From Agromyces sp. Root81 (lineage in GTDB: Bacteria > Actinomycetota > Actinomycetes > Actinomycetales > Microbacteriaceae): 64,000 bases of DNA. The DNA is taken from assembly GCF_001429165.1 (NCBI RefSeq), contig NZ_LMIR01000002.1, positions 1,787,261 through 1,851,260 on the forward strand, given 5' to 3'. The notes beneath the pieces are model-generated. The model made no database searches. It saw only the letters and a program-made list of their open reading frames with translations, and was not told the origin of the DNA. A program made the translations under genes and the position numbers. This document shows positions 41,817 through 49,566 of the stretch, in pieces (the stretch's first letter is position 1; each line of letters opens with the position of its first letter).

Positions 41817-42720
41817 GTCGACGTCGGTCATGACGCGCGAACGAGCACCGGTCGCGGTGCGTGAACCGGCACCGGTCACGACGCCGCGTCGCGCCCGCCG
41901 TGCACCGGGCAAGCCGTTGACCTGGGTCTACGCCCTCCTGATCCTCGGATCCGCGGTGATGGTGTTCCCGTTCATCTGGGAGGTCCTGACTTCGCTCAAG
42001 ACCCTGTCCGGGGCGTCCTCCGTGCCACCGCAGATCCTCCCGGATCCGTTCACGACCCGCGCCTACACCAAGGTCTTCGACACGTTGCCGTTCTGGAACC
42101 TGCTCGGCAACTCGATCCTGCTGACCGTGATCCGAACGCTCGGTCAGGTCCTGCTCTGCACGATGGCGGGTTACGGGTTCGCCCGCTTCCACTTCCGGGG
42201 CAAGAACGTGCTGTTCATCGGATTCCTCGCGGTGCTGATGGTTCCCGGTCAGCTCTTCCTCCTGCCGCAGTACGAGATCATCCGCGAGCTGGGCCTGCTC
42301 GGCACGATCCCGGGTATCGCCCTTCCCGGACTGTTCAGCGTCTTCGGCACCTTCCTGCTGCGACAGTTCTTCCAGACGCTGCCGATGGAGCTCGAGGAGG
42401 CCGCGCGCCTCGACGGTGCGAACGAATGGCAGATCTTCTGGCGCGTCATGCTGCCGCTCGCCAAACCCGGGATCATCGCGCTCACGTTGCTGACCGCGCT
42501 GTGGTCGTGGAACGACTTCCTCTGGCCGCTCGTCGTCTCGGGCAGCGTCACCTCGATGCCGTTGAGCGTCGGCCTCAGCCTGCTCACGGATCTGCGTCTG
42601 CGGGACGACGCGCTCCTCATGGCCGGCGCACTGCTGAGCTCCCTGCCGATGATCGTCGTCTTCCTCGTCCTGCAGCGACAGTTCATCCAGGGCATCGCCT
42701 TCACCGGAACGAAAGGTTAA
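41809..42720 (+). CDS. Sugar ABC transporter permease (MalG-like)
   Basis: 303 residues. An unusually long polar N-terminus (about 38 residues, RERAPVAVREPAPVTTPRRA) precedes six membrane helices. EAA loop LEEAARLDGANEWQIFWRVMLP; C-terminus FIQGIAFTGTKG, typical of CUT1. It starts within the end of the preceding permease gene, so stoichiometric translation is likely. The oxidoreductase gene follows after seven bases. Confidence 0.91.
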   Translation: MSESTSVMTRERAPVAVREPAPVTTPRRARRAPGKPLTWVYALLILGSAVMVFPFIWEVLTSLKTLSGASSVPPQILPDPFTTRAYTKVFDTLPFWNLLGNSILLTVIRTLGQVLLCTMAGYGFARFHFRGKNVLFIGFLAVLMVPGQLFLLPQYEIIRELGLLGTIPGIALPGLFSVFGTFLLRQFFQTLPMELEEAARLDGANEWQIFWRVMLPLAKPGIIALTLLTALWSWNDFLWPLVVSGSVTSMPLSVGLSLLTDLRLRDDALLMAGALLSSLPMIVVFLVLQRQFIQGIAFTGTKG

Positions 42721-42727
42721 CAACCGA

Positions 42728-43942
42728 ATGGGCAACACACGGATGCCGGTCGGCATCGTCGGATTCGGAGTGCGCGCGCTCCTCACCGAGGAACTCGCAG
42801 ATCGGGTGGATGTCGAGATCAGGGTCATCTGCGACCCCTCCGAGCGTGCTCGTGCTCGCGCTCGCGAGCAGTTCCCGGAGGCGCAGGTCACCGGCTCCCT
42901 CGACGAACTGCTCGAGGCCGGTGTCGAGGCCGTGTTCGTGCTCTCGCCCGACGACACGCACGCCGACATCGTCTGCCGGTGTCTCGCCGCAGGGGTCGCC
43001 GTGTTCTGCGAGAAGCCAATCGCGATCTCCATCGAGGACGCCGATCGCATGCTGGAACTCGCCCGGGCCACGGGTGCGCGGCTGTACCTCGGCCACAACA
43101 TGCGGCACATGCCCGTCGTGCGGTTGATGCGCGACATCATCCAGTCGGGCCGCATCGGCGAGGTGAAAGCGATCTGGTGCCGCCATTTCGTCGGACACGG
43201 CGGGGACTACTACTTCAAGGACTGGCACGCCGAGCGGTCGCACGTGAACTCGCTGCTGCTGCAGAAGGGGGCCCACGACATCGACGTGATCCACTGGCTC
43301 GCCGGCGGGTACTCGCAGCGCGTCTCGGGGATGGGCGGTCTCACGGTCTACGGCGAACCCGGCCAGCAGGGCGCTCGTGGCGGCCAGATGATGACCGACT
43401 GGATCAGCACCGACAACTGGCCGCCGACAGCTCAGACGGGAATCAATCCGCTCGCGGACGTCGAAGACCTGTCGATGATCACGATGCGACTCGACAACGG
43501 CGTGTTCGCGAGCTACCAGCAGTGCCACTACACGCCGGACTACTGGCGCAACTACACCGTGATCGGCACGGAAGGCCGACTGGAGAACGTCGGAGACGAC
43601 TCGGACGGCGTCGTGAATGTGTGGACGCGACGGCATTCGGGCTTCGCGCAACCGGATGAAGTGATCGAGATCCCCGAGGCGTCCGGATCCCACGGCGGCG
43701 CCGACCCCGTGCTGCTGGGCGAGTTCCTGCGTTTCGTCCGAGAGGGAGGGGTCACCGAGACCTCCCCGATCGCCGCACGGCAGGCCGTGGCGGTCGGGGC
43801 GCTCGCCGCTGAATCCATGCGCAGCGACCAGGGGGCTCGCACGATTCCCGCCCTCGCGCCGGATCTCATCCGCTACTTCGACGACGGCCAACCGGGTTCG
43901 CACGGCACCATCCCGATGGCCACCGCTGCGGCGGACCGCTGA
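42728..43942 (+). CDS. Gfo/Idh/MocA-family sugar oxidoreductase
   Basis: 404 residues. An N-terminal Rossmann domain (PVGIVGFGVRALLTEEL; AVFCEKPIAI with the EKP catalytic Lys motif) and a C-terminal alpha/beta substrate domain starting near GEVKAIWCRHFV. QKGAHDIDVIHWLAGG provides the conserved Asp/His pair. Such enzymes oxidise or rearrange sugars with NAD(P), sometimes in redox-neutral glycoside cleavage. It belongs to the LacI/ABC operon, so it probably acts on the imported sugar. Confidence 0.88.
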   Translation: MGNTRMPVGIVGFGVRALLTEELADRVDVEIRVICDPSERARARAREQFPEAQVTGSLDELLEAGVEAVFVLSPDDTHADIVCRCLAAGVAVFCEKPIAISIEDADRMLELARATGARLYLGHNMRHMPVVRLMRDIIQSGRIGEVKAIWCRHFVGHGGDYYFKDWHAERSHVNSLLLQKGAHDIDVIHWLAGGYSQRVSGMGGLTVYGEPGQQGARGGQMMTDWISTDNWPPTAQTGINPLADVEDLSMITMRLDNGVFASYQQCHYTPDYWRNYTVIGTEGRLENVGDDSDGVVNVWTRRHSGFAQPDEVIEIPEASGSHGGADPVLLGEFLRFVREGGVTETSPIAARQAVAVGALAAESMRSDQGARTIPALAPDLIRYFDDGQPGSHGTIPMATAAADR

Positions 43943-44055
43943 TCCGACCGCACCTCGACGCCTCCACCTCCAGACGCAGTACCTCCGTGCTCCCATCGCG
44001 GGAGCCGCTTCCCGATCTCGTTTCATCGAAGAACCGATCATCCAGAGGAGTACTC

Positions 44056-47000
44056 ATGAAAGACAGGCGAACGAAACCGATCGCGATCCTCAGCGCCTCC
44101 GCGCTGGTGACCACCGCGATGGCGATCGGTGCGATCACCGGTCCCGCCCAGGCCCAGCAGGTCGGCGGGAATGCACCATTCATCAACTCATGGCTCGTGT
44201 CCGGTCCGGTCGACACCGCCGTCGCCGACGAGATCTACGGCTGCGAGGTGCCCGAAGTCGTCAACCTGGCGTCGTCGGCGACGGCGACGGCCTCGACGGC
44301 CCTCGCCGCGAACCCGCCGGCACAGCTCATCGACGGCGACGTCCGCAAGCAGTGGGTGGGGGAGAGCGCCTCCGCTCCGACCGTCACCCTCACCTGGGAA
44401 TCGCCGATCGCGCTCAACGAGGTCCGCTTGGCGCAGTGGGGCGACGGCCGCCACGTGAACCAGTCGTACCGGCTCGCGTTCACGTTCGAGGACGGCACGG
44501 TCGTCGATTCGCCGAACGTCGCCAGCACCTCGAACGCCCCGACCTCTCCGACCGTCTACACGCACGCGGAGACGCTTCGGGATGTCGTGTCGCTGACCGT
44601 CACGATCGACCCGGATCTCAGCCCGTACCCGGGGATCACCGGGCTGTCCGAGATCGAGGTCTACGAGCGGGCGCGGCCGGCCGAAGGCGAGGAACCGATC
44701 ACCCCGGAGCTCGGCGGCACGCTCGGCACGGAAGCGGCGTCGACCACGTGGGAGTACTTCGACGACCGGCTGTACAACCGCAACTACGACGACTACCAGG
44801 ACCTCTACGGCTACTACTCCGTCAAGAAGGGCGAAGACACGCGGAACAAGTTCGTCTACGCGCACACCTACGTGTACAGCCCCGAAGCGCGCACGGCGTT
44901 CGTGAACGTCGGGGCCAGCGGTTCGTACCGGCTCTATGTGAACGACCACTGCATGACTTCGCCGAGCACGCCCGTCGAGGTGCAGAAGGACCTGACCAAG
45001 CAGGAGGTCGAACTGCAGGCGGGATGGAACAAGGTGCTGCTGCAGATCGAGCACACCTACACCGAGGACGTCAACGCCGATGGCGTTCCGATCGCCAAGG
45101 ACCAGAACGTCGCCTACCTCGGCTTCTACGGTCGGATCAGCGATGAGAGCGGCAACCGGATCGACGGCATCGTCAGCTCGGTGAGCGGTCCCTCGAAGGA
45201 GCTGCAGATCGACACGCAGCCCCTCGAGAGCCCCAGCGCCGGCGAGGACTCCCTGCCGAAGGGAGCGCTGCCGACCGGCTACGTGGACTGGCCCTACGTG
45301 TGGAACAAGTCCGTCACCGCGAACGCGTACGGCGTCACCGCGTCGCCCTTCCAGTTCACTGCCAGCGGCGGCACGCCGGGGTACACGTGGAAGCTCATCG
45401 ACGGGGAGCTCCCGGCCGGCCTCGAGCTGAACGCCGACGGCACGATCGCCGACGGCCTCGTCGACGGCACGGTGGATCTCGCCAACCCGAAGGGGATCAT
45501 CAGCCCCAACGCCCGCATCGGCGACTACGCGTTCACCCTCGAAGTGACCGACGGCACCGGCGCGACCGCGAAGAAGGAGTTCACGCTCACGGTCAAGGAT
45601 CGACCCAACCGCAAGTTCGAGGAGGGGCGCGTCAGCGCGCTCACGCACGCCACTCCGATCTACAGCTACTTCATCGACCCGAACTACTCGGTCGACCAGT
45701 GGGCCGAGCGCGCGAAGGGGCAGGGCCACTCGTTGGTGACGCTCGAAGCGCTGCAGCAGAACTACCACTGGCCGTCGAAGTTCGCCGACCCGGCGCATGA
45801 TCGCAATCAGTACATGCCGAAGGATGCCGACGGCCACGTCGTCGACGGACTGATGCCCTTCGCCGACGCCGTTCATCGGTACGGCATGGATCTCGGGATC
45901 TACTACGCGACAGAGGGCGGCGGCCTGCAGCACTACTCGACCGACGTGTTCGTGCAGAACGTCGAGGATCTGCTGAACCGCTACGACCCGTCGTATCTCT
46001 ACTTCGATGGTCCGCAGGCCATGCGCGGCGCGAACTACGACGTGATGTACAGCGCGGTGCGCAACCACGGAGCAGACGTGATCATCAACTCCAACGCCTG
46101 GGGGGAGGAGTTCGGAGACCCCGACGCCCGCACCGATGAGGCATCGGGCCTGTTCTCCAACACCGGCCCCGACCACTTGGCCAAGCGGTCGCCGATGGAA
46201 CCGTGGAAGATGATCCGGACCAAGAATCAGGTGTCGCCCTACTACGGACAGCGCGACGACTTCCGGATGGTGGTTCAGGAGACGGTCATGAACGCCGGGC
46301 GCGGCTACGTCGACAACAACGACCAGACCGTGATCGACAGCCGCGGCCCGAACTGGCATTCGCCCACCGAGATGGCGACGCGCTACCCGAAGGGCGTGCA
46401 GGAGTTCATCGACGTGCGCGATGCCATGGTCGACTGGTGGGAACCGGCTCCAGGCGTGAACCTGCACGAGTCGATCACCGGCACGGTGCCGTTCTTCCTG
46501 CCGGGCTACGGCTACGACGACGACGGGATCGGCAACTACGACGAGTTCGCTCACCCTGACGCCACGACCGGGCCGCAGTGGGGCTATGCGACCAGTCGTG
46601 ACAACAACGTCTACCTGCACATCGTGAACGGTCCGGACGGCAAGCAGGGATTCGGCGCGATCGAGAACCGTCAGCTGACGATCGGGGCGATGAACCACAC
46701 CGTCACCGCCGTCACCCTGCTCAACGGGGATCAGCCGATCCAGTCCTTCAGCCAGGACGGCGATCAGCTGTCGCTCGATCTATCCGATGTCGCCGAGGAC
46801 CCGATCGACACGATCATCAAGATCGAGACGGATGACACGGCCCGCGAGTACGAGCTGACCGACGTCACCGTCGACGCGGAGGCCCGCGACGACGGCCGGT
46901 TGCAGCTCGTCGCCGGCGGATACATGACCTACCCGTCCCTGCCCGCCGAGCTGGACAAGGTCAAGTACCACGTGTCGAGCAAGAAGGTGGTCACCGTCGG

Positions 47001-47901
47001 CAAGGACGGACTGCTGGTGCCCCGTGGAGACGGCTCGGCCACGGTCACCGTGACCGGAAAGGCCGATGGCGTCACCAAGCGCACAGAGGTCGAGGTCACG
47101 GTCGTCAACGGCGTCGCCTTCATCGGCGAGGACCTGACCGGGGCAGTGTTGCGGATCGACGGCAAGGAGACCTTCGGCGCCTTCGCGCACAACGCGGAAC
47201 TGTCGTATGCCCTCGAGGGGCGCTCGGCGAACGGCCGGTCCGTGCGGCTGGACGCGGCCGACATCACCTGGCACGCCGGTGAGGTCGACCTCGACGGCGG
47301 CACCAAGACGGCGCCGATCGCGATCACCGAGCTGGACACGTTCACCTTCGCCGACGGCACGGTCTCCACCCCGGAGGTCACCGAGACGAAGCGTGGTGTC
47401 ATCTGGGCGGACGTCGTGCTGGACGGGACGACGATCACGAGCAACCGCGTGTTCTTCGACCTGCTGCCGACGAGCAATGTCGCCGGGTCGGCGAAGATCA
47501 CGGCCAGCGATGGTTCCGCGTCGACGGAGAAGTTGATCGACGGGATCGAGATCGACGCGGACCACCTCAGCGGGTCCGGGTGGTCGGTGGCCGGAGACGC
47601 GTCGTCGTGGGTGCAATTCGAACTCGCGAAGCCGAGCGCTCTGTCGAGCATCGACCTGACCTTCAACTCGGCGGGCCAGCGCTACATCAACACGCCGGCC
47701 ACGATCCAGATCCAGACCAGCACCGACGGTGAGACCTGGCAGGACGCTGGAGCCGTGAACGGTCCGAGCGGCGGGGTCTACTTCGGGTCCGACGACAACT
47801 ATCCGCTGTCGGGAACCGCGCAGTACGTCCGGGTCTCATTCGCGGACGGCTCGCAGGGATCGACGCTCGATCTGCTCGAGGTGGCGATCAACGCGATGTG
47901 A
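44056..47901 (+). CDS. Large secreted multimodular protein with divergent GH29-like core
   Basis: 1281 residues; AGAGGAG lies five bases before the ATG. Signal peptide to about residue 34 (GPAQAQQ). In order: F5/8 type C-like sugar-binding domain (about 67-203), a beta-sandwich (225-380), a putative-Ig region (428-515, GGTPGYTWKLIDGELPAGLEL), a barrel (about 528-850), a Big-like domain (935-1018), and a second F5/8 type C-like domain (about 1145-1281). The barrel resembles alpha-L-fucosidases: GMDLGIYYA then YLYFDG, with Asp651 as nucleophile candidate. The usual HHDGF segment is replaced by LQQNYHW. No LPxTG anchor. Probably cuts an extracellular glycan for the preceding importer. Confidence 0.7.
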   Translation: MKDRRTKPIAILSASALVTTAMAIGAITGPAQAQQVGGNAPFINSWLVSGPVDTAVADEIYGCEVPEVVNLASSATATASTALAANPPAQLIDGDVRKQWVGESASAPTVTLTWESPIALNEVRLAQWGDGRHVNQSYRLAFTFEDGTVVDSPNVASTSNAPTSPTVYTHAETLRDVVSLTVTIDPDLSPYPGITGLSEIEVYERARPAEGEEPITPELGGTLGTEAASTTWEYFDDRLYNRNYDDYQDLYGYYSVKKGEDTRNKFVYAHTYVYSPEARTAFVNVGASGSYRLYVNDHCMTSPSTPVEVQKDLTKQEVELQAGWNKVLLQIEHTYTEDVNADGVPIAKDQNVAYLGFYGRISDESGNRIDGIVSSVSGPSKELQIDTQPLESPSAGEDSLPKGALPTGYVDWPYVWNKSVTANAYGVTASPFQFTASGGTPGYTWKLIDGELPAGLELNADGTIADGLVDGTVDLANPKGIISPNARIGDYAFTLEVTDGTGATAKKEFTLTVKDRPNRKFEEGRVSALTHATPIYSYFIDPNYSVDQWAERAKGQGHSLVTLEALQQNYHWPSKFADPAHDRNQYMPKDADGHVVDGLMPFADAVHRYGMDLGIYYATEGGGLQHYSTDVFVQNVEDLLNRYDPSYLYFDGPQAMRGANYDVMYSAVRNHGADVIINSNAWGEEFGDPDARTDEASGLFSNTGPDHLAKRSPMEPWKMIRTKNQVSPYYGQRDDFRMVVQETVMNAGRGYVDNNDQTVIDSRGPNWHSPTEMATRYPKGVQEFIDVRDAMVDWWEPAPGVNLHESITGTVPFFLPGYGYDDDGIGNYDEFAHPDATTGPQWGYATSRDNNVYLHIVNGPDGKQGFGAIENRQLTIGAMNHTVTAVTLLNGDQPIQSFSQDGDQLSLDLSDVAEDPIDTIIKIETDDTAREYELTDVTVDAEARDDGRLQLVAGGYMTYPSLPAELDKVKYHVSSKKVVTVGKDGLLVPRGDGSATVTVTGKADGVTKRTEVEVTVVNGVAFIGEDLTGAVLRIDGKETFGAFAHNAELSYALEGRSANGRSVRLDAADITWHAGEVDLDGGTKTAPIAITELDTFTFADGTVSTPEVTETKRGVIWADVVLDGTTITSNRVFFDLLPTSNVAGSAKITASDGSASTEKLIDGIEIDADHLSGSGWSVAGDASSWVQFELAKPSALSSIDLTFNSAGQRYINTPATIQIQTSTDGETWQDAGAVNGPSGGVYFGSDDNYPLSGTAQYVRVSFADGSQGSTLDLLEVAINAM

Positions 47902-47921
47902 GTCGGTTCCGTCGCCGACGG

Positions 47922-47962
47922 CCCCGGTGATTCGGGCGAGATCTCAGCTCGAATCACCGGGG
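47922..47962 (+). terminator. Hairpin after the GH29-like gene
   Basis: CCCCGGTGATTCG (47922-47934) and CGAATCACCGGGG (47950-47962) form a perfect 13-base stem with a 15-base loop, 20 bases after the stop. There is no strong U-tract. Confidence 0.7.
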
Positions 47963-47996
47963 CGCCCGCGCTTGTACGCGTGTCGGAGGGCGCCGC

Positions 47997-48002
47997 TAGA
48001 CT
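47997..48002 (+). promoter_or_regulatory. -10 box of lipoprotein gene
   Basis: TAGACT. The leader is about 25 bases with AGGGGG before the ATG at 48034. Confidence 0.45.
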
Positions 48003-48033
48003 CTTCTGGTCACACGATCAGGGGGCATTTCAT

Positions 48034-48483
48034 ATGCAGAAAATCATCACGTCCACTGCGCTCGTCTTCGCGGGCGCCCTGCTTCTCTCGGGCTGCGCCA
48101 CCGGCAGCGGCACCGCCGACTCGGGCGCTGAGGCCTCGGCCGACTCGTGCGAGGTCGTCCGCGTCGCGGTGCGCGACATCTCGAACGGCGCGCAGAACGC
48201 GATCCTCGCGGTCTCCGACCCGGCAGAACTCCAGGCCTCCCTCGACGCGCTCTCCGAGCGTGCCGACGCGCTCGACGAGCAGGCGGCCGACGACACTGCC
48301 CTCGCCGAGGCGCTCGACGCCCTCGACGAGAAGATCGACGCGGCGAGCGACTGGGCGGCGACGCTGCCCACCGCAGCCGAGATCGAGGCCGGCACCGAGA
48401 TCGACGCCGAGGCCCAGGCGGCTCAGGTCGAGGGCATCCAGGCGGCGGCAGTGTCGATCACCGAGGTCTGCACTGCGAAGTAG
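48034..48483 (+). CDS. Small secreted lipoprotein of unknown function
   Basis: 149 residues. Signal peptide QKIITSTALVFAGALLLSGC with lipobox LSGC (Cys21). The mature part is very acidic and alanine-rich (ADALDEQAADDTALAEALDALDEKID), probably helical or coiled coil, and has two further Cys (VTEVC-like end and DSCEVV) that could form a disulphide. No family recognised. It stands alone, convergent with ku. Confidence 0.7.
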   Translation: MQKIITSTALVFAGALLLSGCATGSGTADSGAEASADSCEVVRVAVRDISNGAQNAILAVSDPAELQASLDALSERADALDEQAADDTALAEALDALDEKIDAASDWAATLPTAAEIEAGTEIDAEAQAAQVEGIQAAAVSITEVCTAK

Positions 48484-48564
48484 CGAGCGTCGTCGAGGGG
48501 GTCGCGCGCGAGATCGGCGCGGCACTCCCGACGATCACGCAGGTGACGAGCGCGCGGCATCCGT

Positions 48565-49479
48565 TCATTCGGAGGCCGCGCGCTTTCGCGTGCTCGCCGT
48601 CTTCTTCGTCTCCTTCTCCGCGGACGCTGTCGGCGCCTTCTTCGCCTTCGTCCCGCCACTGCGGCTCTTCGCCGCACCGGAACCCGCGCCCGACTCCCGC
48701 TTCGCGGCGATCGACTGGCGCAGCGCCTCCATGAGGTCGATGACCTCGCCGCCGGCCTCCTCCTCTGGCTCCTCGCCGAACGTCGCGGCGGTGTCGATCC
48801 CCTCGCCCTGCTCGAGCTTGGCCGCGATGAGGGTGCGCAGCTCCTGCTGGTACTCGTCGACGTACTGCTCGGGGTCGAAATCGGAGACGAGGCTCTCGAC
48901 GAGCTGCTTCGAGAGGTCGAGCTCCTTCGCCGAGATCTTCACCGGCTCGGAGAGCGAGGCGAAGTCCGCTGCGCGCACCTCGTCGCTCCAGAGCAGCGTC
49001 TGCACCATGAGCACGTCGCCGTGCACGCGAAGCGCGGCGAGCCGCGTCTTCTGTCGCAGCGCCATCTGCACGATCGCGGTGCGGTCGGTGGACTCGAGGG
49101 TCTCGCGCAGCAGCACGTAGGCCTTCGACGACGCCGAATCCGGCTCGAGGTAGTAGCTGCGGTCGAACATGATCGGGTCGATCTGATCGTTCGGCACGAA
49201 CTCAACGACCTCGATCTCGCGACTGCGCTCGGCGGGCAGCGCCTTCAGGTCGTCGTCGGTGATGACGACGGTCTGCTCGCCGTCGTCGTAGGCCTTGTCG
49301 ATGTTCTTGTAGTCGACGACCTTGCCGCACACCTCGCACTTGCGCTGGTACCTGATGCGCCCGCCGTCCTCGTCGTGCACCTGGTGCAGTGACACGTCGT
49401 GGTCTTCGGTGGCGCTGTACAGCTTGACGGGCACATTCACGAGGCCGAATGTGACCGCCCCCTTCCAGACGGCTCGCAT
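48565..49479 (-). CDS. ku: Ku protein (non-homologous end joining)
   Basis: 304 residues. Bacterial Ku core (about 1-255): AVWKGAVTFGLVNVPVKLYSATEDHDV, a CEVCGK pair of Cys, VEFVPNDQIDPIMFDRSYYLEPD and ARVHG-like AALRVHGDVLMVQTLLW. The C-terminal 50 residues are Lys/Ala/Ser-rich (TKAKKAPTASAEKETKKTA), the basic extension that aids DNA threading in actinobacterial Ku. It binds double-strand ends and recruits LigD, encoded divergently 87 bases away. The ATG at 49479 matches the family start. Confidence 0.95.
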   Translation of the reverse strand: MRAVWKGAVTFGLVNVPVKLYSATEDHDVSLHQVHDEDGGRIRYQRKCEVCGKVVDYKNIDKAYDDGEQTVVITDDDLKALPAERSREIEVVEFVPNDQIDPIMFDRSYYLEPDSASSKAYVLLRETLESTDRTAIVQMALRQKTRLAALRVHGDVLMVQTLLWSDEVRAADFASLSEPVKISAKELDLSKQLVESLVSDFDPEQYVDEYQQELRTLIAAKLEQGEGIDTAATFGEEPEEEAGGEVIDLMEALRQSIAAKRESGAGSGAAKSRSGGTKAKKAPTASAEKETKKTASTRKRAASE

Positions 49480-49553
49480 GCCTCCAGTACACACCAGCGG
49501 CACGCATGCGCGATACCCCTCGCGCCGACCTCGTGATCGGGGCCGTGCACCGG

Positions 49554-49559
49554 CATGAT
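49554..49559 (+). promoter_or_regulatory. -10 box of leaderless ligD promoter
   Basis: CATGAT, 7 bases before the ATG at 49567, the same box and geometry as at position 736. Confidence 0.4.
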
Positions 49560-49566
49560 GGTTGGC

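Noticed and set aside
28409..48000. Genomic island integrated at tRNA-Ser(GCU)
   Set aside because: The accessory region does start after the tRNA, but no integrase gene and no duplicate of the tRNA 3' end were found near 48 kb.
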